Shown: positions 35,401 to 44,999 of the stretch, piece by piece
How positions within the stretch are numbered: the stretch's first letter is position 1
How the letters are laid out: each line of letters begins with the position of its first letter
Source: an uncultured Bacteroidota bacterium
GTDB taxonomy: Bacteria; Bacteroidota; Bacteroidia; 2-12-FULL-35-15
DNA: 64,000 bases
Assembly: GCA_903847205.1 (NCBI GenBank)
Contig: CAINDA010000064.1
Location: 124,001-188,000, forward strand
Direction of reading: 5' to 3'
Made by a program: the position numbers and the translations under genes
Notes under the pieces: model-generated
What the model saw: the letters and a program-made list of their open reading frames with translations, nothing else
Told to the model about the DNA's origin: nothing
Databases searched by the model: none

Positions 35401-35974
35401 CTGCGTTACAACTTTTGCTAAAACCCATTATATCATTGTAAACCCTGACCCTGCTTCAAATTTTTTCGTGGATCCTAAAAGCACTTCAATTATTAATCCC
35501 GTAATTACCCTTACAGATTTATCAGCTGGTGCAAATGGCTGGAATTGGAATCTTGGTGATAATACATCGTCAATCCTTCAAAATCCATTGCCTCACTCTT
35601 ATGCAGATACAGGGCAGTATAAGATCACACAGATTGTATCAAATCAATATTCCTGTTTCGATACAACTTTTCAAACCATAACCATCCAGCCCGACTGGGC
35701 ATTTTATATTCCTAATGCTTTTTCTCCCAATGGAGACGGCATTAATGACAGCTTTCAGGGATATGGCTACGGGATTTTAGAATACGAAATGTTTATTTTC
35801 GACCGCTGGGGAAATCAAATATTTCATACTGTTGATTATGATTTCCCTTGGAACGGCAAGGCAAACGGGGGTAAAGAAAAAGCGCAGATGGATGTTTACG
35901 TTTATCTCATCAACATTAAAGATGTGAAAAAGGCTGTACACAGCTATAAAGGGATTGTTACTTTAGTTAGATAA
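32414..35974 (+). CDS. Giant PKD-domain T9SS type B cargo (paralog 1)
   Basis: 1186 residues. A signal peptide (to FSQ, about 27) is followed by the PFERKAFIENKGQ motif (43-55), which opens an N-terminal domain found in many Bacteroidota secreted proteins. A middle region (270-590) repeats DxxGNIYVTS/ILEKYSHLG-like strands and looks like a propeller. About five PKD domains follow, each with a WxWNFGDG-type core (SWSWNFGDLTPVSTLQNPNH). The C-terminus starts IPNAFSPNGDGINDSFQG and ends SYKGIVTLVR: a type B T9SS signal. It probably works at the cell surface in adhesion or motility. The next gene is a close paralog. Confidence 0.88.
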   Translation: MKLILPYLKTVLFFAAILTALSPVFSQNKKADCSLNSGWAKKPFERKAFIENKGQYASDLPLSKNQFSYCIDNGAKVFFYNNEVLFYFTKSVLTKEEEKEEKEDPEEERRREMQLQKKEKQFISMKWLNASPDAVIEVSDEQTSDYGYVISKNVPKIYTAHCRGYNKLKIKNLYKGIDAEYYFTEKGGFKYNLYVSEGADIKQVQQFYDGAENIELIEGSIVVKTVQGDITDHAPVSFTAADPGKKIAGSFLLQKNTVSFDIQNPDNQAMVIDPWVTVPAMAGAAVDNGIDQYGNIYVTSAAYILEKYSHLGVLISSTDVMAGDATIYGDMLTDSRGYCFFNTVGFHARGDATAVDSAGNFLWDSQGITECWRFVLNECNHQVLSLTGYRHSSTGFAKINTATGALAGYTQSGACCQDPHCGVIDFNGDVYSVASDGGTLIYKWTPGNTIAATYPAAGSWGYGSGYVGDGSFAQGYNGMAILGNNLYLFDGADLFKVNKTNGAIVSQVTVPGGINKHNGGIYITSCGKIFVGSSTGVYMYDLNFNQIDFKATSGPVFDLAFNNFNQTINACGPGHVTELAFVIPPCIFQTHPFVKPACGGLSNSYIKLNLAGGVPDYTFTWSKNGTVLAQAADSIGGLGVGTYKCVYSDNKCPVPSKDSTTVIVPFLPNPASAFSFHNVCGSLVPLTDSSYISQGTIHSWKWNFDDGSPLDTNQTVSGGHIYLHPGAYNVKLLVVSDSGCADSVIKIIHVYSNPSAAFTAKKTCDGAAMPFTDNSTIITGSIASWSWNFGDLTPVSTLQNPNHLYAVVGTYPVKLIVTSISGCKDTITKNVTVHPLPVSQFSFEDKCKGSIVPFNNLSSIIGTDSIQMPFWNFGDGSFVNNNQNPTHLFPDAGAYSVQLLNVSNYGCRDSISKIITINPYPVVSFTAPDTAGCAPLCVNFNPNVSIASGTNTVFLWNFGDGAASGYSENPKHCYANSSVTLPKTFDVSLTVTSDSGCVTTFAKTHYIIVNPDPASNFFVDPKSTSIINPVITLTDLSAGANGWNWNLGDNTSSILQNPLPHSYADTGQYKITQIVSNQYSCFDTTFQTITIQPDWAFYIPNAFSPNGDGINDSFQGYGYGILEYEMFIFDRWGNQIFHTVDYDFPWNGKANGGKEKAQMDVYVYLINIKDVKKAVHSYKGIVTLVR

Positions 35975-36105
35975 TAATTTTTGAACTCCTCATTAAATTT
36001 TTATAATAAGTAATTGATGCAGCCTTTATGGTTAAAACTGCATCTTCTGCTTAAACAGTCAGACTTATATTACTATGATTTTTTGAGCAACAGAAAACAG
36101 CAATT

Positions 36106-39100
36106 ATGAAGCCAATTTTACCACATCTAAAAACAGTTTTCCTTTTCTTTGCGATAGTATTATCTGCTGCATCTTTGTCGTTTTCCCAGAACAAAAGCAG
36201 TGCATCTTCCAAACAAGCTTCCTGGAAAATTAAGCCGTTTGAACGCAAAGCGTTTATAGAAAATAAAGGACAGTTTGAAAACATACTTCCTGCCGGTAAA
36301 AAAAACTTTAATTACTGTATAGACAAAGGGTATCAAGTGTTCTTTTACAAGGATCAGTTATGCTATCGTTTTACCAAATACACTAAAGTCAAAGAAACAC
36401 TGTTAAGCAGGTTTGAAAGTGAAGAAAAGCGCGAAGCAAGAGAACATGCATTTAAAACTGAAACTCAATTTATTGATGTAAAATGGCTGAATGCAAATCC
36501 AAATTCTATTATAGCAGTTGAGGATAATCAAACAACAAACTATTCGTATGCCATTAATAACGGTACAGACAAACCATATTCAGTAATGTGCACCGGGTAC
36601 TCAAAACTAATTTATAAAAATTTATATAATGGTATTGACGTTGAATATATTTTTCATCCCGATGAAGGAATAGAATATACGCTATTAGTGCATCCGGGAG
36701 CGGATATCAGGCAAGTTAAAATGCAATACTCAGGATCAAAAAAAATAACTCTAAAAGAAAACAATATACATATTACAACAATTCTTGGTGATATAATAGA
36801 TCATGCTCCTCAATCATTTTATGCAAACGATAAAGAAAAAATATCTTCATCATTTAATTTTGACAACACAATTGTTTCATTTAATATATCTGCAGATTCT
36901 AAAAACCAAGAAATTGTAATCGACCCCTGGACAGTGATTCCTGGTTATACTCCATCAAAAGTGTTTGATAATGGAGTGGATGCGAATGGTAATATTTATA
37001 TTTACGGCGGAGGGGGCGGGACTTGGGTTCTCGAAAAATATGCACCCACAGGAGGTGCTGCAATCGGGTCTTACCCCAATTTATTAACTGCAAGTGCTTA
37101 CTCTAATAGTTATTACGGAGATTTATTGGTTGAAAGTTCGGGTGACTTTTATCTTTGTCAATCTATTGATAATACTAATGGTGCCCACGTACAAAAATTT
37201 TCATCAACAGCAACTCCTATTTGGACAAGTGCCGCATCTTCAAGCGCAATGCTGGAGTACTGGCGTATGGCACTTAACTGTATTACCGGAAAAGTAATTG
37301 TTGCCGGCGGCGGAATAAACTATAATGTGAACATCGCTCAAATAGACGCAGCAACAGGGGCTCTTTCAAATGTTCAAGCCTTAAATGCACCTAACGATAT
37401 ATCCGGGCTTTGTGTTGATGAAACCGGAAAATCATATACACATGGTGCAATGGGTAATATAGTTTCGTTTAACGATGCCAGCAATACGCCTATAGCTACA
37501 GCCTCAAGCGGCTATAGTCAATCAGAGGCGGCAAACCCTTATGTTAATTCAAACGGGTATAACATGATGGCTCTGGGGGGCACTTCGTTTTTATTTACAT
37601 CGGATGGTGCTGCTATTAATAAATATGACAGAAATACACACGCATTGCTTGCAAGTGCTGTTATTCCAGGCGGACAGGCAAATCTTGGAAGCGGCATTTT
37701 AGCCGACAAATGCAATAACCTCTTTGTAGGTGCATCTAACGGTGTTTATCGTTTTGATTTTAATTTAGTTCAAAAAGAATATCATTCAACAACCGGGGCT
37801 GTTTACGACATTGCCTTTTCCTTAAACGCTGATATTATTGCTTCGGGAGATGGTTTTTTAACTCCTTTGCCTTTTGGCCGCGAATCCTGCGGTTCAAATT
37901 CAATATTGATTTCTTATACCAACCCATGTAATGCAGCTGTTAATACAGTTAAAGTAAGGCCGAGCCTGTCAGACCCTCCAATTGTTTTTACCTGGGATGA
38001 CGGAAACACAGATTCTATAAGAACTAATTTATCAATAGGAAACCACATTGTCGCGGTTCGTTCGGGAACTTGTAACGCTTCAATAAATATTGATACAGTT
38101 AAAATTCAAGGGCCGGCAAATCCGTTAACACTTCAAAAAACAAATCCAGCTTGCCGCTTAAGTGCTGATGGTAATATTGTAATCACTTTACTGCTTGGAC
38201 AGCAGATTGCCTCTGCTGCCTGGACACCTGCATCCATTACCAACAGCCTTTTAAACGACAGCACAACAAAAGCTTCGGGTTTGCCTAACGGAACCTACAG
38301 CTGCCATCTTGTTTCAAACTTAGGCTGCAGTTACGACACAACAATAACTTTAGCCGCCATCCATTTTAATCCAACAGCCTCATATCACGATACTGCAGTA
38401 TGTAAAGGCGTAACAATGCCATTTACTGATAATTCAACAGCTGTTGGCACAGGTTCTATTTCATCCTGGTCATGGAACTTCGGTGATACAAACACTTCTG
38501 CAAACCAATCTCCAAGTCATTTGTATGCCGACACTGGAACATATGCTGCCACACTTATAGTTACAGATAACAATGGCTGTAAAGACACAACAAAAAAAAA
38601 TGTACTCGTTCATCCATTACCAATAGTAAAATATACAGCTGCTAATGTATGTAAAGGCGTTATAGTTCCTTTCACCGATCAGTCAAGCATAAATGGTTCG
38701 GATATATTACAAATATGGTCATGGACATTTGGCGATAACTCCCCGGTAAATAACACTGAAAATCCATCTCATTTGTATTCGGCAGCGGGAAGCTATACAA
38801 GCAGGCTGGTAGTCTATTCCAACTTCGGCTGTAAAGACTCCGCAAGTAAAATAATAGTAATTAATCCCTTTCCAACAGCAAGCTTTACAGCACCAGATAC
38901 TAATGGCTGCAGCCCACTGTGTGTGAGTTTTCAAAACCAGTCAAGTGCTGCAGGAAGCGGGACAATAGCAGCATATCTGTGGAACTTTGGTGATGGAAAT
39001 ACCAGCACATCGGCAAGCTTAGATCATTGTTATACCAACAGTTCGGTAACTGCTCCAAAAACATTTAATGTAACTTTAACTGTAACCTCCGATAGCGGCT

Positions 39101-39672
39101 GTGTATCGGTGAAGACAAAAAATAATTATGTAATAATTAATCCCAATCCTATAGCAGATTTTTCAGTAGATCCATCAACAACAAAAATAAGTAATCCTGT
39201 CATCTCCTTTAAAAACCTATCTTCCGGAGCTTCTGTGTGGAATTGGAACTTTGGCGATCAAGCTGCATCATTAAGTGAAACGCCGGCTCCACATACGTAT
39301 GCTGATACAGGAAAATATCAAATTACATTAATAGTTTCGAATCAATATTCCTGTTTTGATACAGCCCGCAAAACAATAACAATAGAACCAGATTGGGCGT
39401 TTTTTGTGCCCAATGCATTTACACCAAATGACGATGGTATCAATGATACATTTCAGGGGTATGGCTATGGGCTTTTAGAATACGAAATGTTTATTTTCGA
39501 CCGCTGGGGAAATCAAATATTCCACACCGTTGATTATGATTTTCCTTGGAACGGCAAGGCAAACGGAGGTAAAGAAAAAGCACAGATGGATGTTTACATT
39601 TATCTGATCAATATTAAAGATGTGCAAAAGGCTCTGCACAGTTATAAAGGGATTGTTACTTTAGTGAGATGA
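36106..39672 (+). CDS. Giant PKD-domain T9SS type B cargo (paralog 2)
   Basis: 1188 residues with the same architecture as its upstream neighbour: signal peptide, PFERKAFIENKGQ, propeller-like middle, PKD repeats (SWSWNFGDTNTSANQSPSH) and the type B signal. The last ~70 residues are almost identical between the two, and a 45-bp stretch of DNA (from 39478 here) is identical, whereas the middle regions differ strongly. The 131-bp gap between them has no clear terminator, so they may be co-transcribed. One region (residues 615-750) contains extra SprB-like repeat sequence with DPPIVFTWDDGNTDSIRTNL. Confidence 0.88.
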   Translation: MKPILPHLKTVFLFFAIVLSAASLSFSQNKSSASSKQASWKIKPFERKAFIENKGQFENILPAGKKNFNYCIDKGYQVFFYKDQLCYRFTKYTKVKETLLSRFESEEKREAREHAFKTETQFIDVKWLNANPNSIIAVEDNQTTNYSYAINNGTDKPYSVMCTGYSKLIYKNLYNGIDVEYIFHPDEGIEYTLLVHPGADIRQVKMQYSGSKKITLKENNIHITTILGDIIDHAPQSFYANDKEKISSSFNFDNTIVSFNISADSKNQEIVIDPWTVIPGYTPSKVFDNGVDANGNIYIYGGGGGTWVLEKYAPTGGAAIGSYPNLLTASAYSNSYYGDLLVESSGDFYLCQSIDNTNGAHVQKFSSTATPIWTSAASSSAMLEYWRMALNCITGKVIVAGGGINYNVNIAQIDAATGALSNVQALNAPNDISGLCVDETGKSYTHGAMGNIVSFNDASNTPIATASSGYSQSEAANPYVNSNGYNMMALGGTSFLFTSDGAAINKYDRNTHALLASAVIPGGQANLGSGILADKCNNLFVGASNGVYRFDFNLVQKEYHSTTGAVYDIAFSLNADIIASGDGFLTPLPFGRESCGSNSILISYTNPCNAAVNTVKVRPSLSDPPIVFTWDDGNTDSIRTNLSIGNHIVAVRSGTCNASINIDTVKIQGPANPLTLQKTNPACRLSADGNIVITLLLGQQIASAAWTPASITNSLLNDSTTKASGLPNGTYSCHLVSNLGCSYDTTITLAAIHFNPTASYHDTAVCKGVTMPFTDNSTAVGTGSISSWSWNFGDTNTSANQSPSHLYADTGTYAATLIVTDNNGCKDTTKKNVLVHPLPIVKYTAANVCKGVIVPFTDQSSINGSDILQIWSWTFGDNSPVNNTENPSHLYSAAGSYTSRLVVYSNFGCKDSASKIIVINPFPTASFTAPDTNGCSPLCVSFQNQSSAAGSGTIAAYLWNFGDGNTSTSASLDHCYTNSSVTAPKTFNVTLTVTSDSGCVSVKTKNNYVIINPNPIADFSVDPSTTKISNPVISFKNLSSGASVWNWNFGDQAASLSETPAPHTYADTGKYQITLIVSNQYSCFDTARKTITIEPDWAFFVPNAFTPNDDGINDTFQGYGYGLLEYEMFIFDRWGNQIFHTVDYDFPWNGKANGGKEKAQMDVYIYLINIKDVQKALHSYKGIVTLVR

Positions 39673-39757
39673 AAAACCGGCTCATTCATTTTTTCTCTAA
39701 AGAACTAAAATAATTTTTAAGGAAGATCAAAAAATTTATTACTCAAAAAATTAAGCC

Positions 39758-42700
39758 ATGAAATCAAAACTACTTGTATCCATCACTTTTGCTTTGCTTA
39801 CTGCAAGCGTATGGGGGACGACTTCGAAAAATCATATCCTGCAAAAAAAACAGCCCGGCCAGATAACATTCAGTCCGCCAGAAGAAGATAATGCCAGCAG
39901 CAAGCTTTTTAAAATACTTCCAAACACTGCTAAAATAGATGTTTCGAGGGATATTAGAAATGCTGTTTTTTTAGAACTCGACTTTGCTGAACTTGCAAGA
40001 ATTAATAAATTAAAATCATCTCTCCTAATCTTAAACATTCCTGTTTCCGGAAATAACAATGTTACATTCGATCTGCGCAATGCAAAAATTTTAGCAGATA
40101 ATTTTTCGGTCATTACTGAAAAAAATGAGAAAGTAAACTACACTCCGGGGCTTTATTATCAAGGAACAGTTTCTGGAGTAGGCCCTTCACTCAGCGCATG
40201 GAGTATGTTTGATAATGCTGTAATGGCTGTATTTTCATACGGAAATGAAAATTATGTATTAGGGCTTTGGAACGATAAATCAAATATCAATAAAACTATT
40301 TACATTTTATATAAAGACAGTGATGTATTGTATGACCGGGACTTTAAGTGCGGCGTAGATGCACTTCCTAAAAGATTATCAAGTAATGGCAATGGCCAGC
40401 ATTTACAGAGCAATCAGTGTATTAAGGTGTATTTTGAATGTGAATATCAAATGTTTCTGGATAAGGGAAGCGTTATAAATGTTGCCAATTATGTTTCAGG
40501 AATGTTTAATGTGGTTCAGGCGCTCTACAATGTTGAAATTATAAATACTGAAATATCTCAGATATATGTTTGGTCTTCTTCAGATCCCTATATCCCGTTT
40601 ACAACAACTACCGATCTCCTTAATAATTTTCAGGCTACACGGACAACATTTAATGGTACTGTTGCTCATTTGCTCACTACAAAAAATCATTCTGCCGGAG
40701 GATTAGCCTATGTGGATGTATTATGTACCCCTGCAAATGCCTATGGTGTAAGTAATATAGACAATACATATGATCCATACCCCAATTACTGCTGGACTTC
40801 TGAGGTTGTTACTCATGAGCTCGGCCATAATTTCGGATCGATGCATACACATTGGTGCGGCTGGCCAGGCGGAGCCATTGACGACTGTTATACTACTGAA
40901 GGAGGATGCCCGCCCGGACCGCACCCGGTAAATAAGGGTACTATAATGAGTTATTGCCATTTATCCAGTACAGGTATTTTGCTTACCAATGGCTTTGGAA
41001 CATTGCCAGGGAATGCAATCAGAACATCGTTTAATGCAGCATCCTGCTTAACAGCTTGTGCAAGCCCTCCCGTTGCCGAGTTTACCCCTTCCTCAGTAAA
41101 CAGCTGCACTGTTCCTATGACTGTTAATTTTACGGATAACAGTTTTTATAACGTTACCTCATGGGCCTGGGATGTGGATAATGACGGCGTAATTGATTAT
41201 ACCACACAGTCACCCGCTCACACTTATTCAACCGCAGGAGTCTATACAGTAAAGCTTATTGCGACCAATGCCAATGGCAGTGATACAATAATAAAAACCA
41301 ATTATATTTCTGTCGGCCCGGTAACTCCAGCTGTAACAATAGCCATAACAACAGGCTCTAATGCTATTTGTGCTGGCACGCCGGTTACTTATACTGCCTC
41401 TCCCGTAAACGGCGGTGCAGCCCCTGCATACCAGTGGTATTTGAATGGTGTGATAATCCCGGGCGCGGTAAATGTAACATACAGTTCAGTATCACTTGCA
41501 AATAACGATGCTGTAACTTGTAAGATCACATCCAATGCCCTTTGCGCAAGCCCAACAATAGCAACAAGTACAGGAATTACAATGACTGTTACGCCTGCGG
41601 TAATTCCGGCAGCCGCTATTTCAATTACTTCAGGCGCATCAACTATTTGTGCCGGAACTACTGCGTCATTCTCTGTGGCAGCAAATAACGGCGGCAGCAA
41701 TCCTGTTTTTCAGTGGCAGGTAAATGGAGCAAATGCCGGAACAAACAGCACTGCCTTCCATCCGTCCAGCCTGGCAAATGGGGATATAATTACCTGCATT
41801 CTAACTTCAAATGCAGCCTGTGTTAATCCTGTTACTACTACAAGCAGCAGTATAACGATGACCGTTAAGCCGATCACCAGCCCGACTGTTTCAATTTCTC
41901 TTACCGCTGGCACAAACCCGACGTGTGCAAATGCCTCGGTAACCTTTACTGCGGCATCAGTTAACGGCGGCATCAGCCCGATATACCAATGGCAAAAAAA
42001 TGGAATAAATACCAGCATTGGAACAACATATACCCCGGTATCGCCTGCGGATGGTGATGTAATAACCTGCACCCTTACTTCCAATGCTGTTTGTTTAAGC
42101 GCAAATACTGCTGTAAGCACCGGTATCACTGTTTCGCTGATCCCATTATCTGCGCCGTCAGTTATTATAGGTATTACTACCGGCTCAAATCCAAGCTGCC
42201 TCAGCTCATCAGCAACATTTACTGCTGCTTCGGTAAATGCCGGCACAACGCCGGTTTACCAATGGTTTGTGGATGGTAATACAATTGCAGGGGCGGTAAA
42301 TTCAACCTATACACCTGCAGTATTGACCGACGGCAGTGTAATCAGCTGTATGGTTACATCCAACGCCGTTTGTCCCGGAACCGCTGCAAGTAACGGAATA
42401 ACAATGATAGTACCGCCGGTGGCAGTAATCAATTTCATTTCGAATATGAATGTTTGCGGCGGAAATATTGCAGGGTCAATTTTTGCCAGCAATCCTCCCG
42501 GCGCAGCATATACTTGGACAAATTCAAATACAGCTATCGGCTTAGGAGCAAGCGGAACAGGCAATGTCCCCTCATTTAATGCAGTTAATACTTCAGCCAC
42601 TCCTGTAACTGCCTCTATTACTGCTGTTCCTTCAATAGACGGCTGCCCCGGAACACCTTCCACCTATACAATTACTGTGGCTCCAACGCCGGTAATTACT

Positions 42701-43147
42701 CAAAATGGATCTTCAATAACATCAACCACCGGGACTTCTTATCAATGGTATTTGGATGGACAGCCCATTAACGGAGAAACGAGCCAGGTTTGCACAGTAA
42801 GACAAAACGGAGATTATAGTGTTGTAATAAATGGCAGCGGCTGCCCTTCAGGAAACATAAACATTACAACTTCCGGAATTGCATCGGTGAGCAGCGATTG
42901 TTTTTTTACAGTTTTCCCGAATCCAAATGATGGTAACTTTTTTGTTTCATTTGAGGTTCCTCAAAAAGATACTTATATGCTGAGAGTGGTAAATGCAATA
43001 GGTGCTCTGGTTTATAAGGAAACACTCAGTGATTTTGCCGGTAAATACTCAAAACAAATGAGTCTTGGCGGTTTTGCGAAAGGTGTGTATCTGATAAGTT
43101 TGACTAATTCAGACAATGAAATTGTAAAAAAAATTATAATTTATTAA
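39758..43147 (+). CDS. Secreted reprolysin-like metalloprotease with PKD and Ig-like repeats
   Basis: 1129 residues. Signal peptide, then a propeptide-like region to about 210. The protease domain (about 215-430) has the zinc site VTHELGHNFGSMHTHWCG: H353, E354, H357 and H363, the extended metzincin pattern, with IMSYCHLSS as the Met-turn. A PKD domain (SWAWDVDNDGVIDY) follows at 436-525, then four repeats of about 88 residues with ITTGSNAICAG, PAYQWYLNG and VTCKITSNALC patterns, and a type A T9SS domain (VFPNPNDGNFFVSFE to GVYLISLTN). It should digest proteins at the surface or in the medium after T9SS export. Located 85 bp after the giant PKD pair. Confidence 0.9.
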   Translation: MKSKLLVSITFALLTASVWGTTSKNHILQKKQPGQITFSPPEEDNASSKLFKILPNTAKIDVSRDIRNAVFLELDFAELARINKLKSSLLILNIPVSGNNNVTFDLRNAKILADNFSVITEKNEKVNYTPGLYYQGTVSGVGPSLSAWSMFDNAVMAVFSYGNENYVLGLWNDKSNINKTIYILYKDSDVLYDRDFKCGVDALPKRLSSNGNGQHLQSNQCIKVYFECEYQMFLDKGSVINVANYVSGMFNVVQALYNVEIINTEISQIYVWSSSDPYIPFTTTTDLLNNFQATRTTFNGTVAHLLTTKNHSAGGLAYVDVLCTPANAYGVSNIDNTYDPYPNYCWTSEVVTHELGHNFGSMHTHWCGWPGGAIDDCYTTEGGCPPGPHPVNKGTIMSYCHLSSTGILLTNGFGTLPGNAIRTSFNAASCLTACASPPVAEFTPSSVNSCTVPMTVNFTDNSFYNVTSWAWDVDNDGVIDYTTQSPAHTYSTAGVYTVKLIATNANGSDTIIKTNYISVGPVTPAVTIAITTGSNAICAGTPVTYTASPVNGGAAPAYQWYLNGVIIPGAVNVTYSSVSLANNDAVTCKITSNALCASPTIATSTGITMTVTPAVIPAAAISITSGASTICAGTTASFSVAANNGGSNPVFQWQVNGANAGTNSTAFHPSSLANGDIITCILTSNAACVNPVTTTSSSITMTVKPITSPTVSISLTAGTNPTCANASVTFTAASVNGGISPIYQWQKNGINTSIGTTYTPVSPADGDVITCTLTSNAVCLSANTAVSTGITVSLIPLSAPSVIIGITTGSNPSCLSSSATFTAASVNAGTTPVYQWFVDGNTIAGAVNSTYTPAVLTDGSVISCMVTSNAVCPGTAASNGITMIVPPVAVINFISNMNVCGGNIAGSIFASNPPGAAYTWTNSNTAIGLGASGTGNVPSFNAVNTSATPVTASITAVPSIDGCPGTPSTYTITVAPTPVITQNGSSITSTTGTSYQWYLDGQPINGETSQVCTVRQNGDYSVVINGSGCPSGNINITTSGIASVSSDCFFTVFPNPNDGNFFVSFEVPQKDTYMLRVVNAIGALVYKETLSDFAGKYSKQMSLGGFAKGVYLISLTNSDNEIVKKIIIY

Positions 43148-43240
43148 TCGTGAATAAAGTATAAACTTACCATTTGAAAATCATCATTCCAGCATAGCTG
43201 TAATGAGTCTCCTGTTTTTTTATACTAGTTTGCCTGAGTG

Positions 43241-43267
43241 AAAAGTCCCGTTATCGAAGGACTTTCC
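43241..43267 (+). terminator. Terminator of the metalloprotease gene
   Basis: AAAGTCC and GGACTTT enclose CGTTATCGAA. The preceding GAGTGAAAAGTCCCGTT matches the terminators at 27685 and 31884, so it is a third, decayed copy of that repeat. Confidence 0.65.
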
Positions 43268-43331
43268 ATTTACAAACATTTTATTTAATTGTTACTACCC
43301 ACCCTTTTCATTACCTGCAGGCGGTAAGGGA

Positions 43332-43472
43332 ATGAACCGTTTGTTTTTAGATTCGAAATGCAAACTTGCCTCTGAAATAACGCTGTATCATAAAGCAGAA
43401 CTTAAAGAAATTGAAACGCCTGACAACACTCCTTCTACCCGCGGTAAAATATATATGGAGCTGATGCTTTGA
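43332..43472 (+). CDS. Possible 46-residue ORF or gene remnant
   Basis: The frame from ATG 43332 to TGA 43470-43472 encodes a charged peptide (ASEITLYHKAELKEIETPDN) with balanced codon use; the frame is also open for some distance upstream of the ATG. There is no promoter or recognised domain. It may be the surviving end of an older gene in this 404-bp gap. Confidence 0.25.
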   Translation: MNRLFLDSKCKLASEITLYHKAELKEIETPDNTPSTRGKIYMELML

Positions 43473-43551
43473 GAAAACCTTAAGCTTCTAAAGGTGAGCT
43501 TCCTGTTTTTGGATTTAGATTATCGCTGAAATTAAAGCAGCCATTTTACGA

Positions 43552-44967
43552 CTACGGCATCACCATTATTCTTGATTCCATCATTTCCATTATTGTGTAT
43601 TTAACACCTTCCCTTGTATTGCCGGAATCCTTGCTTCCGCCATAAGGCATGTGATCTACGCGGAAAGAAGGGACATCATTTATCATCAAGCCCCCGACTT
43701 TTATAGTGTTAAATGCATAATTGCTTTCATCAATCTGATTTGTGAACACTCCTGCCTGCAGTCCGAAAGAACTGTCGTTAATCATTGCCACGGCATCAGT
43801 GAACGAATTAAATTTTTCAAGAGTTACAACAGGGCCGAATATTTCTTCAGAGCATACTTTCATTTTAACCGTGGTATTTGTCAATACGGTAGGTTCATAA
43901 AAAGCGCCCTTCCTCTTGCCTCCGCATAGAATTTTTGCACCTTTTTTTACTGCTTCATTCACCCAGCTTTCTACGCGTATTGCATTCTCTTCATCTATCA
44001 TTACGGAAACATCGATTGCAGGATCTTCAGGACTTCCGTACTTTAATTTTTTTACTCCTTCAATAAATTTTTTAGTAAATAAATCAAATATTTCAGCCTG
44101 AACAAACAATCGCTGTGAATGAATGCAGACCTGGCCGCTGTATGCAAACCCTGAATCAATGCACTTTTTCACCGCTTCATTAATATCTGCACTTTTCGCA
44201 ACAATAACTCCGGCATTTCCTCCCAGCTCCAAGGCGGCCTTTTTCTTTCCCGCATTTTTTTTCATTTCCCACCCTACGACAGGCGAGCCGGTAAAACTTA
44301 AAAGTTTAAAACGTTCATCGGTAACAAGCATCTGCCCGTCTGTTCGGTTCATAGGAATAATGGAAACAGCTCCTTTGGGAAGTGATGTCGCCTCAATTAT
44401 TTTTGCCAGTTCAAGAGTAGAAAGCGGGGTTGACGAAGCCGGCTTTAAAATGATGGGACATCCGGCAGCAATAGCCGGTGCAATTTTATGAACTGCTAAA
44501 TTTATTGGAAAATTAAAAGGAGATATTCCGGCAATCAGTCCTATAGGAAAATATTTAACAATCCCTTCTTTGCCTTCTCCAGCAGCTGTCCAGTCCAGAG
44601 AAATATATTCTTTTGGCAGCCGCTTGCTTTCTTCTGCAGCAATTAAAAAAGTTTGGCTTGCACGGTCAATTTCGCCGAGTGAATAGCGCATAGGTTTGCC
44701 CGATTCCCGACAAAGCACCAAAGCCAGACGTTCGCGCTCTTTTTTTATTTCATCGGATATCTCGCGGAGTATTTCAAACTTCTGGTAAGAAGGAAGGTTC
44801 TGCATAACAAGCATTACTGCTTCTGCCCCTTTTATTGCGAGCTCCAGCTCATCCTTTCCTCCCAAAAAAGTTTGAGCAAAAACTTTTTTAGTAAACGGAT
44901 TTATTACATCAAGACTGGATGATGTTTCAATAAACTTTCCGCCGATATAAATTTTATATTTTTTCAT
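43552..44967 (-). CDS. Aldehyde dehydrogenase (NAD(P)-dependent, PhnY/lactaldehyde dehydrogenase-like)
   Basis: 471 residues. SPFNFPINLAVHKIAPA, the cofactor loop FTGSPVVGWEM, ALELGGNAGVIV (general-base Glu) and SGQVCIHSQRLFV (nucleophile Cys) are all present and in order; EEIFGPVV and the C-terminal PYGGSKDSGNTREG follow. It belongs to the ALDH branch that includes phosphonoacetaldehyde and lactaldehyde dehydrogenases. It has its own strong promoter and no operon partners. If the alcohol dehydrogenase at 3478 makes a gamma-glutamyl aldehyde, this enzyme could oxidise it, but the two genes are 39 kb apart. Confidence 0.92.
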   Translation of the reverse strand: MKKYKIYIGGKFIETSSSLDVINPFTKKVFAQTFLGGKDELELAIKGAEAVMLVMQNLPSYQKFEILREISDEIKKERERLALVLCRESGKPMRYSLGEIDRASQTFLIAAEESKRLPKEYISLDWTAAGEGKEGIVKYFPIGLIAGISPFNFPINLAVHKIAPAIAAGCPIILKPASSTPLSTLELAKIIEATSLPKGAVSIIPMNRTDGQMLVTDERFKLLSFTGSPVVGWEMKKNAGKKKAALELGGNAGVIVAKSADINEAVKKCIDSGFAYSGQVCIHSQRLFVQAEIFDLFTKKFIEGVKKLKYGSPEDPAIDVSVMIDEENAIRVESWVNEAVKKGAKILCGGKRKGAFYEPTVLTNTTVKMKVCSEEIFGPVVTLEKFNSFTDAVAMINDSSFGLQAGVFTNQIDESNYAFNTIKVGGLMINDVPSFRVDHMPYGGSKDSGNTREGVKYTIMEMMESRIMVMP

Positions 44968-44999
44968 TATAAATTAATAACATTAAAAAACACAGAACG

